Assembly (NCBI GenBank): GCA_013042125.1
Contig: JABDQS010000185.1
Span: 1-21,468 of the forward strand
DNA from: Eudoraea sp.
GTDB lineage: Bacteria; Bacteroidota; Bacteroidia; Flavobacteriales; Flavobacteriaceae
Direction of reading: 5' to 3'
Length of the DNA stretch: 21,468 nucleotides
In this document: one piece after another, positions 15,309 to 21,468 of the stretch
Layout: each line of letters opens with the position of its first letter
Numbering within the stretch: the stretch's first letter is position 1
The notes under the pieces: generated by a model
The model's input: the letters and a program-made list of their open reading frames with translations, nothing else
Databases searched by the model: none
What the model was told of the DNA's origin: nothing
Translations under genes and position numbers: made by a program

Positions 15309-16976
15309 TCAAATTCTTTCCAGCGAAAAATCGGAATGGGATCTTATGTCGGTTTCCAGCACTTCTTTCCATTCCTTCACTTTCTCATCGTTTGCTTTAA
15401 AGACTTTCCGTAATTCCTCACTTACCGGGATCATCAGTTTGCGTACACTATGAATATCGAAATACAGCCTCCCCGTTCTTCTTATAAAAAAGTCCATTGG
15501 CGATTGTACCATTTCATAGGCAATACTGAACTCCAATTCTGAAAGGGCCATGCGAACCTCATTGTCTTTCTCTTTCCTGTTTTGATAGAGGTCCAGAATA
15601 GCTTCTGTTTGAACTCCGTAATTGGTAACAAGATACCAGGCGTCATACTTGGTGAAACCATCAGCCTTGATCCGCTCATAAATCGCTGCAATATATTTTT
15701 TTACTTCTTTGTATTTCTTGAATTCACTACCGCAGAGCGCTATATTTTCTGTAAGGCAATCTGGTACATCCACCCCTTCTTCCTCATTCATTTTTTTTAC
15801 GATCCTGTTCACGACGCGCTCGGCCATTTTCCTGTAGCCAGTTAATTTTCCTCCGGCGATGCTAATTAGTCCGGTCTCTGAGGTGAAGATCTCATCCTTA
15901 CGTGAGAGTTCGGAAGTAGATTTTCCCTCTTCGTGGATAAGGGGTCGCAACCCCGCCCAGGAAGATTCAATATCCTCCATTTCCAAGTTAATATCCGGGA
16001 ACATATTATTGACAGCGGCAATAAGATAAATGGCATCGGCCATATCGGTCTCTACCGTGTCCTTGTCCAGATTGTAATTGGTATCTGTGGTCCCCACGTA
16101 TGTAACCTTTCCCCTGGGTATGGCAAATATCATTCTCCCATCCGGAACATCGAAATACACCGATTGTTTCACCGGTAATTTGTGATGCGGAAACACTACA
16201 TGGACCCCTTTGGTAAGATGTAAACGTTTTCCTTTTTTTGAATTGTTAATGCTCCTAAGTTCATCTACCCATGGCCCGGCAGCGCTTACCACATAATTTG
16301 AATTTATCGAAAACTCATCACCGGTAATGTGATCTTTCACAACCACTCCCTTTACGCTATCTCCCTTGTAAATAAAGTTGGTAACCTCTGCATAATTGAG
16401 TGCTTCCGCCCCGTATTGCAAACTGGTTTTGATGTTCTCCAGGGTTAGCCGGGCGTCATCTGTACGATATTCTGCGTAATAGCCGGCTCCTTTAACCTTT
16501 TTTTTCGGCAGCAGTGGTTCCAGGGCCATTGCCTCCTTTTTCTCAAGCATTTTCCGTTTATCATCTCCTGAGACCTGTGCTAAGATGTCATAGACCTTGA
16601 GACCAACAGAAGTGAGCCATTTTCCGTAGGAGCCACCCTCAATTAAAGGAAGCAGCATTTTTTCAGGAAGCACCAGGTGAGGAGCTAATTTATGAACTAT
16701 AGCTCTTTCGGATCCTACTTCCTTTACCAGCCAGAAATCAAATTGTTTCAGATATCGCAGGCCTCCGTGAATAAGCTTGGTAGATTTACTACTTGTCCCG
16801 GAGGCAAAATCGCCTTTCTCCAACAATAGTACTTTTAATCCGCGAGATGCAGCATCGAGAGCGATGCCTCCACCTGTAATTCCTCCCCCTATCACCACTA
16901 GGTCAAATTGCTGCTTTACAATTTTTTCAACGGTAGTTGTTCTGTTCAGATTAGAAAAAGGAATTGAATTTTTCAT
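15309..16976 (-). CDS. glpD: FAD-dependent glycerol-3-phosphate dehydrogenase
   Basis: This 555-residue peripheral membrane flavoprotein oxidises glycerol-3-phosphate to dihydroxyacetone phosphate and passes electrons to quinone. The FAD-binding fold starts at residue 25 with VVIGGGITGGGIALDAASRG (27-46), and the family hallmark GTSSKSTKLIHGGLRYL occupies 60-76. Later blocks include AAGPWVDEL, FAIPRGKVTYVGTTDT, SWAGLRPL and the glycine-rich SIAGGKLTGYRKMAE segment that closes the FAD site. The C-terminal all-helical domain follows from about 400, and the total length is normal for GlpD. No glpK or glpF is in view, so glycerol uptake genes must be elsewhere if present. It is transcribed alone from a well-formed promoter at 17005-17035. 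Confidence 0.96.
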   Translation of the reverse strand: MKNSIPFSNLNRTTTVEKIVKQQFDLVVIGGGITGGGIALDAASRGLKVLLLEKGDFASGTSSKSTKLIHGGLRYLKQFDFWLVKEVGSERAIVHKLAPHLVLPEKMLLPLIEGGSYGKWLTSVGLKVYDILAQVSGDDKRKMLEKKEAMALEPLLPKKKVKGAGYYAEYRTDDARLTLENIKTSLQYGAEALNYAEVTNFIYKGDSVKGVVVKDHITGDEFSINSNYVVSAAGPWVDELRSINNSKKGKRLHLTKGVHVVFPHHKLPVKQSVYFDVPDGRMIFAIPRGKVTYVGTTDTNYNLDKDTVETDMADAIYLIAAVNNMFPDINLEMEDIESSWAGLRPLIHEEGKSTSELSRKDEIFTSETGLISIAGGKLTGYRKMAERVVNRIVKKMNEEEGVDVPDCLTENIALCGSEFKKYKEVKKYIAAIYERIKADGFTKYDAWYLVTNYGVQTEAILDLYQNRKEKDNEVRMALSELEFSIAYEMVQSPMDFFIRRTGRLYFDIHSVRKLMIPVSEELRKVFKANDEKVKEWKEVLETDIRSHSDFSLERI

Positions 16977-17004
16977 AGGAAGTAACGCTGCTTAAAAACT
17001 TAGA

Positions 17005-17035
17005 CAAAAATAGAATATCGCAAATGGAGCACAAA
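17005..17035 (-). promoter_or_regulatory. glpD promoter, consensus -33/-7
   Basis: On the reverse strand TTTG (17035-17032) is followed after exactly 19 bases by TATTTTTG (17012-17005), the consensus Bacteroidota promoter. The inferred start is near 16998, giving a leader of about 20 bases to the ATG at 16976. Confidence 0.75.
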
Positions 17036-17060
17036 ATTAGTGAGTTTTACGTCTTGTTTT

Positions 17061-17372
17061 CTAATATTGACCAAACTCGTATTCCCTTTCCACCAGGCAA
17101 ATACGTAATTTATACCATTGATACCACATTTCCTTTCCTTTCTTCTGAGCCAGGAGATGTTCGCTATTGTTTTTCCATTGTTTGATAGCTTCAAGGCTCT
17201 TCCAGTAACTTACGCTGATGCCGATCTCACTTCTGGCGGTTTCAAAGCCAAGAAAGCCCGGTTGTTTCTCTGCCAGAGCTTCCATTTTAACAGCCATCTC
17301 ATCATAGCCATGATCCCCCTCTTTCCTCACGGTGGTGAATATGACGGCGTAGTATGGGGGTTGCTTTTTCAT
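17061..17372 (-). CDS. ABM-family (antibiotic biosynthesis monooxygenase-like) protein
   Basis: This 103-residue dimeric alpha-beta barrel protein carries the ABM pattern: a first strand YYAVIFTTVR (7-16), a helix ending AEKQPGFLGFETAR (33-46), the strand SEIGISVSYWKSLEAIKQW (48-66) and NNSEHLLAQKKGKEMWYQWY (68-87). The family includes quinone-forming monooxygenases, haem-degrading proteins and many small proteins of unknown role; no cofactor is needed in several. The substrate cannot be named. Its ATG overlaps the TGA of the preceding gene as ATGA (17369-17372), so the two are translationally coupled and probably work together or at matched amounts. Confidence 0.82.
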   Translation of the reverse strand: MKKQPPYYAVIFTTVRKEGDHGYDEMAVKMEALAEKQPGFLGFETARSEIGISVSYWKSLEAIKQWKNNSEHLLAQKKGKEMWYQWYKLRICLVEREYEFGQY

Positions 17373-17725
17373 TGGATATACTCTTTCTCCAGGAAATACC
17401 CTACTATGGCTTCTTTCATCAGGACCGATTGTTCTCCAGCCTTCAAAGGGGGTAAGGATTCTTTTATTTTGTAATGTGGCCAGCCATGCTCATCGAAGAA
17501 TTCAAACTCGTAATAGCCATACGGTTCCAGTAACCGGCAGATGGCAATATGCATCAGGTTGATCTTCTCGTCTTTTTTGTATTTCCTGTGGTACTGACCC
17601 AATTCCTGAACCCCTACCAAATAAATAATGGCATCGAGGTCTAATGGATCTCCATCCGAAAATTGGGAAGATAGTTTCTGAACCAACAGTTCCCATTGTT
17701 CCTTAAGTATATTGTCTCTGGCCAT
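17369..17725 (-). CDS. conserved hypothetical protein coupled to the ABM protein
   Basis: This is a 118-residue soluble, acidic protein with no signal peptide. The N-terminal half is helical (DNILKEQWELLVQKLSSQF, then LDLDAIIYLVGVQELG) and the central segment HIAICRLLEPYGYYEFEFFDEHG holds a Tyr/Phe/Glu-rich stretch. I recognise no enzyme motif, though the look is that of conserved Flavobacteriaceae proteins. It is first in a two-gene unit with the ABM protein (ATGA overlap), starting from a promoter that interlocks with the cvpA promoter. The long forward frame crossing its 5' end is a false N-terminal extension of cvpA. Confidence 0.75.
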   Translation of the reverse strand: MARDNILKEQWELLVQKLSSQFSDGDPLDLDAIIYLVGVQELGQYHRKYKKDEKINLMHIAICRLLEPYGYYEFEFFDEHGWPHYKIKESLPPLKAGEQSVLMKEAIVGYFLEKEYIQ

Positions 17726-17770
17726 TTATTCTACTCTTCTCTGCGGTACATTGATGTAAAACTGAAGATT

Positions 17771-17778
17771 CAAAGGTA
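17771..17778 (-). promoter_or_regulatory. -7 box for the hypothetical/ABM gene pair
   Basis: The reverse strand reads TACCTTTG, a perfect TAnnTTTG, 46 bases before the ATG at 17725. A TTG (reverse strand, 17804-17802) lies 23 bases upstream as a possible -33 element and falls just beyond the opposing cvpA -7 box. Confidence 0.5.
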
Positions 17779-17791
17779 CAAATCAAAGTTC

Positions 17792-17799
17792 TATCTTTG
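17792..17799 (+). promoter_or_regulatory. -7 box for cvpA
   Basis: TATCTTTG matches TAnnTTTG exactly and ends 16 bases before the GTG at 17816. No -33 TTTG is present at the proper distance; that position overlaps the opposing -7 box at 17771-17778. Confidence 0.55.
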
Positions 17800-17815
17800 T
17801 ACAAAACACCACCTT

Positions 17816-18325
17816 GTGAGTTTTATTGATATTGTCCTGGGCTTATTACTGCTGTATGGTCTGTTTAAAGGAGTACAAAATGGTCTTCTTGTAGAGCTTG
17901 CCTCCATTGTAGCACTGATAGCGGGCCTTTACGGGGCCATTCATTTTTCATATATCGTTGGAAATTACCTGGCATCTAATTGGGATTGGAATGAGCGTAC
18001 CATGAGTCTTCTTTCCTTTATAATTACCTTTTTTATTATCGTGATTGTGGTGGTCATGGCCGGGAAATTGTTGACAAAAATTGCTGAATTTGCCATGTTG
18101 GGACTGCTGAATAAAATTGCAGGGGGGCTATTTGGTGTCCTTAAAGTGGCCATCATTTTAGGAGCCTTTTTGATCTTCCTGGAGAGTGTCAATAAAAATC
18201 TTAAGCTGATCAATGAGGATACCAAGTCTGAATCAGTACTCTTTGAACCCATTCGCAATATTGGCGATCTTGTCTTTAGTGCCGTTATTAAATCGGATGC
18301 GGATAAGGATGAAAGTGCAAACTAA
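17816..18325 (+). CDS. cvpA: CvpA family membrane protein, GTG start
   Basis: This is a 169-residue inner-membrane protein with four hydrophobic segments (about 4-20, 25-43, 62-82 and 100-122) and a polar, acidic C-terminal tail. The start motif FIDIVLGLLLLYGLFKGVQNGL is the CvpA N-terminal signature, and the AGKLLTKIAEFAMLGLLNKIAGGLFG region is also typical. CvpA is linked to colicin V production in E. coli and to envelope homeostasis more widely; its molecular role is unclear. I place the start at GTG 17816 (MSFIDIV). An in-frame ATG at 17696 would add 40 soluble residues read through the divergent gene and across the predicted promoter, so it is very unlikely. Confidence 0.88.
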   Translation: MSFIDIVLGLLLLYGLFKGVQNGLLVELASIVALIAGLYGAIHFSYIVGNYLASNWDWNERTMSLLSFIITFFIIVIVVVMAGKLLTKIAEFAMLGLLNKIAGGLFGVLKVAIILGAFLIFLESVNKNLKLINEDTKSESVLFEPIRNIGDLVFSAVIKSDADKDESAN

Positions 18326-18527
18326 ACTCGTCATAATTTTCATTATTCCTGTCCTGTTTTGGCCATTGAAAATGCTCCGGCCTTGCATGAGATGCATTTC
18401 ATCGAATAAATCCTTCATTTAAGACGTTCCTTAAATCATTTTTAGTATTATTACATGCTTCAGTTCTTTAGAATTGAAGTATACGAGAACCCCCACTTCT
18501 TCCTTGCCTGCTTGCGAGTAACACTAT
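18326..18527. other. intergenic region with two inverted repeats
   Basis: This spacer of 202 bases holds no credible gene. It has an interrupted palindrome at 18387-18402 (ATGAGATGCATTTCAT, 14 of 16 bases symmetric) and a 10-bp inverted repeat at 18458-18479 (CTTCAGTTCT / AGAATTGAAG, one G-U pair, 2-base centre). No T-run follows either, and no clear TAnnTTTG box is seen before the CAP gene. Confidence 0.5.
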
Positions 18528-19004
18528 ATGAAAAGAAGTCTGCATACAGCTATTATAGCTTTCGGACTCCTGTTGATAGTTTCTTGTAGCAAAGAATCTG
18601 TTGATAGCGAGGTAATTCCTATTGCTGCAAATATGGTAGTTGTTGAACAGGAACTGCTCGACATAGTCAATGCCCACAGAAATTCGCTTGGTGCCACTCC
18701 TTTAGAATTTAGTGCTCTGGCTTATGAACACGCTAACCTCCATACGGATTACATGATCTCGAAGGGCACGCTTAGTCATGATAATTTCAGCTCACGTGCT
18801 TCTAAAATTGCAGCTGAAACCAATGCTAAAGAAATAGCGGAAAATGTTGCCAGGGACTATTCCACGGCGGCAGCTGCTTTTCAGGGTTGGTTGGAGAGTC
18901 CTAATCACAAGAGCACCATGGAGGCCGACTTTACACACACGGCCATTAGTGTGAAAATTAGTGCAGCCGGGGATTATTTCTATACTCAGCTCTTCTTTAA
19001 ATAG
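18528..19004 (+). CDS. CAP-domain (SCP/PR-1) lipoprotein
   Basis: This 158-residue lipoprotein has signal peptide and lipobox IVS-Cys20, a short Ser/Glu/Asp tether, and a compact CAP domain from about 40 to the end. The domain shows the family order: LLDIVNAHRNSLGATPLEF (43-61), ANLHTDYM with His72, SHDNF with His84, EIAENVA with Glu105, GWLESPNHKSTM with His127, and a final YFYTQLFFK strand. These are the residues that line the CAP cavity and often bind a divalent metal. Bacterial CAP proteins are secreted or surface proteins of unsettled function. The residue pattern after Cys20 (SKES) is Ser- and Glu-containing, as in some exported flavobacterial lipoproteins, but surface exposure is a guess. 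Confidence 0.88.
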   Translation: MKRSLHTAIIAFGLLLIVSCSKESVDSEVIPIAANMVVVEQELLDIVNAHRNSLGATPLEFSALAYEHANLHTDYMISKGTLSHDNFSSRASKIAAETNAKEIAENVARDYSTAAAAFQGWLESPNHKSTMEADFTHTAISVKISAAGDYFYTQLFFK

Positions 19005-19029
19005 GGGCGGGAATACCATTTACTTTTCT

Positions 19030-19055
19030 TATTTTTGAGTAGCGGCAAGTTGCCG
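19030..19055 (+). promoter_or_regulatory. -7 box and adjacent palindrome before 3-hydroxyanthranilate dioxygenase
   Basis: TATTTTTG at 19030-19037 is a perfect TAnnTTTG. Six bases on lies a 13-base perfect palindrome, CGGCAA-G-TTGCCG (19043-19055), at the expected transcription start. It is placed where a repressor would block initiation. No -33 TTTG is clear. Confidence 0.42.
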
Positions 19056-19084
19056 TTCACCCTTCTGATATTTAAAATTCTAGT

Positions 19085-19627
19085 ATGGCCATACAACCTC
19101 CTTTTAATCTCCCTAAATGGATAGAGGAAAATCGGGATCTGCTTAAACCCCCCGTAGGAAATAAGAATCTATACAAAGATGCAGGCGATTATATCGTAAT
19201 GATCGTGGCGGGCCCAAATGCACGAAAGGACTATCACTACAATGAAACTGAAGAGCTTTTTTATCAGTTAGAAGGAAGCATTGAGGTCTTGGTACAAGAG
19301 GAAGGAAAGAAAAAAACGATGAAACTGGGGCCCGGGGATATGTATCTGCATCCGGCGAAAGTTCCCCATTCACCCGTTAGACATGCCGGCTCTATAGGCC
19401 TTGTGATCGAACGAAAGCGTACAGAACTACATGCAAAAGACGGATTGCTCTGGTTTTGTGATAGTTGCAATCACAAACTATACGAGGTATATTTTACCCT
19501 TGAAGATATTGAACAGGACTTTTTAAAACACTTTAAGCATTTTTATGGTTCCAGGTCTTTAAGAACCTGCGACAATTGTGGAACCATCATGAAGTCAGAT
19601 CCAAGGTTTGTGGCTAAAGAAAATTAA
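19085..19627 (+). CDS. nbaC: 3-hydroxyanthranilate 3,4-dioxygenase
   Basis: This 180-residue cupin opens the ring of 3-hydroxyanthranilate to 2-amino-3-carboxymuconate semialdehyde in tryptophan breakdown by the kynurenine route. The catalytic iron ligands His51, Glu57 and His95 are in DYHYNETEELFYQLEG and KVPHSP. They fall at the same numbers as I recall for the well-studied Cupriavidus enzyme. The second, rubredoxin-like metal site of bacterial members is complete: Cys125 and Cys128 (CDSC) with Cys162 and Cys165 (CDNC). Length and start (MAIQPPFNLPKWIEEN) are standard. A -7 box and palindrome lie upstream. The DUF1304 gene starts 16 bases after its stop, so the two are probably cotranscribed. 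Confidence 0.96.
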   Translation: MAIQPPFNLPKWIEENRDLLKPPVGNKNLYKDAGDYIVMIVAGPNARKDYHYNETEELFYQLEGSIEVLVQEEGKKKTMKLGPGDMYLHPAKVPHSPVRHAGSIGLVIERKRTELHAKDGLLWFCDSCNHKLYEVYFTLEDIEQDFLKHFKHFYGSRSLRTCDNCGTIMKSDPRFVAKEN

Positions 19628-19643
19628 GTAAAATCCATTTACT

Positions 19644-20003
19644 ATGGCATTATTAATAAAGATACTCATAGGTTTTACCGCGTTCCTTCACCTGTATTTC
19701 CTATGGCTCGAAATGTTTGCCTGGACAAGCAGGGCCCCTAAGGTTTTCAGAGGTTTTCCGAAAGATCTTTTTGAACCTACAAGGTCCATGGCAGCAAACC
19801 AGGGATTGTATAATGGTTTCCTCGCGGCAGGATTGATCTGGACGTTTTTTATTGAAGATGCTCACTGGCAGATCAATGTATCTATATTCTTTCTTAGTTG
19901 TGTGATAATCGCAGGCATTTATGGTGCATTTACGGTCTCAAAAAAGATCTTTTTTGTACAGGCACTGCCCGCACTTGTAGCACTTGTACTATTACACATA
20001 TAG
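19644..20003 (+). CDS. DUF1304 family small membrane protein
   Basis: This 119-residue protein has four predicted membrane helices (about 4-25, 52-70, 76-97 and 100-118). It carries the DUF1304 pattern: FTAFLHLYFLWLEMFAW (11-27), then the conserved loop with Lys/Phe and ending in NQGLYNGFLAAGLIW (52-66). The family's biochemical function is unknown. It follows the dioxygenase gene closely on the same strand and precedes an aldehyde dehydrogenase with its own promoter, so a role in the same pathway is possible but not shown. Confidence 0.85.
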   Translation: MALLIKILIGFTAFLHLYFLWLEMFAWTSRAPKVFRGFPKDLFEPTRSMAANQGLYNGFLAAGLIWTFFIEDAHWQINVSIFFLSCVIIAGIYGAFTVSKKIFFVQALPALVALVLLHI

Positions 20004-20060
20004 TAAATTTTCTTTACCAGGGAATTGTGATAATCGCACTGGCAAGATTCGAAATATTCG

Positions 20061-20068
20061 TAGCTTTG
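20061..20068 (+). promoter_or_regulatory. -7 box for the aldehyde dehydrogenase gene
   Basis: TAGCTTTG matches TAnnTTTG exactly and lies 37 bases before the ATG at 20106 in a 102-base gap. No -33 TTTG is seen at 19-21 bases. It suggests that the dehydrogenase can be transcribed apart from the dioxygenase/DUF1304 pair. Confidence 0.5.
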
Positions 20069-20105
20069 CCCAACAGTCTACTAATCTTTATAAAAACATA
20101 AAATA

Positions 20106-21468
20106 ATGGCAACGGTTACGGTTGATTCAGGGATCCAAAAGGCCCTTAAAGCACTTAGTATCAAAGATCTCAATGAGGGTACTTCCACAGGCTCACATTT
20201 CTTTTCTTCAGGAGAAACTTTAGATTCTTATTCCCCTGTAGATGGAGGTAGAATTGCCAGTGTAAAGACCACTTCCAAAGAAGACTACGACAAGGCAATG
20301 GCGGCAGCGACATCAGCTTTTAAAATATGGAGGCAAAAACCGGCTCCGCAACGCGGTGAGATAGTCAGGCAGTTTGGTCTGCGCTTACGCGAATTAAAGG
20401 AACCCCTGGGGAAACTCGTCTCCTACGAAATGGGAAAATCGTATCAGGAAGGTCTTGGTGAAGTTCAGGAAATGATAGATATCTGTGATTTCGCAGTTGG
20501 ATTATCCCGACAATTACACGGACTTACCATGCACTCTGAACGACCGGGACATAGAATGTACGAGCAGTACCATCCACTTGGTGTGGTAGGGATCATTTCT
20601 GCTTTTAATTTCCCGGTAGCCGTATGGGCATGGAATACAGCACTTGCCTGGGTATGTGGGGACGTTTGTGTGTGGAAACCCTCTGAAAAAACTCCACTTT
20701 GCGGAATAGCATGTCAGCATATCATTGCAGATGTACTGAAAGAGAATGGCCTTCCGGAGGGTATTTCTTGTCTAATAAATGGAGATTATAAGGTGGGAGA
20801 ATATATGACCCATGATCAGCGAATTCCGCTGATCTCTGCTACAGGATCTATCCGTATGGGTAAGATTGTTGCTCAGGCTGTTGGGAGTAGATTGGGTAAA
20901 TCCCTGTTGGAATTGGGAGGGAATAACGCCATCATAGTAACCCCAAATGCGGATATTAAAATGACGGTCATTGGCGCCGTATTCGGAGCAGTAGGGACTG
21001 CAGGGCAACGCTGTACGTCCACGAGAAGACTGATCATACACGAATCTATTTACCAACAAGTAAAAGAAGCTCTGGTTGATGCCTATGCGCAATTACGCAT
21101 TGGAAACCCCCTTGACGAATCTAACCATGTAGGACCTCTTATTGATAAGGACGCCGTTGCAGCTTACCAAAATGCACTTGAGGAAGTAGTGGCACAGGGA
21201 GGCTCCCTTTTGGTAGAAGGTGGTGTTCTTCAGGGTGAGGGATATGAAAGTGGGTGTTATGTAAAACCTGCGATCGCGGAAGCTAAAAATTCGTTCAGCA
21301 TTGTACAACACGAAACTTTTGCTCCTATTCTGTATCTGCTGTCCTATTCCGGAGACGTTGAGGATGCTATCGCCCTTCAGAATGGAGTGGTGCAAGGATT
21401 GTCTTCGGCCATCATGACAAGTAATTTAAGAGAAGCTGAACAGTTTTTAGCCGCGGCCGGTAGCGACT
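20106..21468 (+). CDS. aldehyde dehydrogenase, ALDH7-like (alpha-aminoadipic semialdehyde dehydrogenase type), 3' end cut by window
   Basis: The frame from ATG 20106 stays open to the window end, giving 454 residues of an expected 510 or so. It is an NAD(P)+-dependent aldehyde dehydrogenase: Asn168 (FNFP), general base Glu269 (LELGGNN) and nucleophile Cys303 (GQRCTS) are present. The wording GGNNAII, GAVGTAGQRCTSTRRL and HETFAPILYL matches ALDH7 (antiquitin, bacterial AmaB/Pcd), which oxidises alpha-aminoadipic semialdehyde in lysine breakdown. Its place just after 3-hydroxyanthranilate dioxygenase makes 2-aminomuconate semialdehyde another candidate substrate, but that enzyme is normally of another ALDH family. 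The product therefore more likely serves lysine catabolism. Confidence 0.9.
   Translation, partial: MATVTVDSGIQKALKALSIKDLNEGTSTGSHFFSSGETLDSYSPVDGGRIASVKTTSKEDYDKAMAAATSAFKIWRQKPAPQRGEIVRQFGLRLRELKEPLGKLVSYEMGKSYQEGLGEVQEMIDICDFAVGLSRQLHGLTMHSERPGHRMYEQYHPLGVVGIISAFNFPVAVWAWNTALAWVCGDVCVWKPSEKTPLCGIACQHIIADVLKENGLPEGISCLINGDYKVGEYMTHDQRIPLISATGSIRMGKIVAQAVGSRLGKSLLELGGNNAIIVTPNADIKMTVIGAVFGAVGTAGQRCTSTRRLIIHESIYQQVKEALVDAYAQLRIGNPLDESNHVGPLIDKDAVAAYQNALEEVVAQGGSLLVEGGVLQGEGYESGCYVKPAIAEAKNSFSIVQHETFAPILYLLSYSGDVEDAIALQNGVVQGLSSAIMTSNLREAEQFLAAAGSD

Noticed and set aside
1..21468. CRISPR arrays, tRNA or rRNA genes, transposases, defence or toxin-antitoxin loci
   Set aside because: I looked for repeat-spacer patterns, tRNA-like cloverleaf ends, transposase motifs and paired toxin-antitoxin frames and saw none that held up.

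Overview
The window looks like a chromosomal stretch from a member of the Flavobacteriaceae (phylum Bacteroidota), probably a free-living, marine-type species. This rests on several sequence traits. There are many short type II lipoproteins (six with clear lipoboxes). Upstream regions lack Shine-Dalgarno motifs and instead carry Bacteroidota-type -7 boxes (TAnnTTTG). The gene families (two-repeat lipoprotein at 13234-14157, DUF885-like lipoprotein, CvpA with flavobacterial wording, RhlE-type helicase with a basic tail) are typical of that group. The genus is not determined. I see no rRNA, tRNA, CRISPR array, insertion sequence, phage gene or recognisable defence locus, and no stretch over 300 bases without a gene.

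Left part (1-8700). The window opens inside the 3' end of a class I c-type cytochrome gene, followed by a structured spacer and a forward run: DEAD-box RNA helicase, patatin-like phospholipase, SIMPL-domain lipoprotein, a 33-residue basic mini-protein missed by length cut-offs, and a probable operon of a secreted class C beta-lactamase-fold serine hydrolase, a DUF885-like lipoprotein and an unrecognised small lipoprotein. A lysoplasmalogenase-like membrane protein (YhhN family) runs the other way, divergent from a stand-alone GIY-YIG-type protein that starts at TTG.

Middle (8700-17100). A lipoprotein GH13 alpha-glucosidase converges on a SulP anion transporter with a STAS domain. Behind the transporter on the same strand lie a PhyH-type Fe(II)/2-oxoglutarate oxygenase and, past a strong terminator, a two-repeat lipoprotein. 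Next is a convergent pair of glycerol-3-phosphate dehydrogenases: GpsA (makes G3P for phospholipids) and GlpD (oxidises G3P into the quinone pool). GlpD has the best promoter in the window.

Right part (17050-21468). A coupled pair (unknown protein plus ABM-fold monooxygenase-like protein) is transcribed divergently from cvpA through two interlocked promoters; cvpA starts at a GTG, not at the far-upstream ATG. Then come a CAP-domain lipoprotein, 3-hydroxyanthranilate 3,4-dioxygenase with both metal sites intact, a DUF1304 membrane protein, and an ALDH7-like aldehyde dehydrogenase cut by the window end. This end suggests amino-acid (tryptophan and perhaps lysine) catabolism.

Overall this is mostly ordinary core genome. 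I did not find convincing evidence of a new multi-gene system. The items most worth checking are the DUF885 homologue that lacks its metal motif, the duplicated lipoprotein family, the basic mini-protein, the overlapping divergent promoters, and the pairing of 3-hydroxyanthranilate dioxygenase with an ALDH7-type enzyme.
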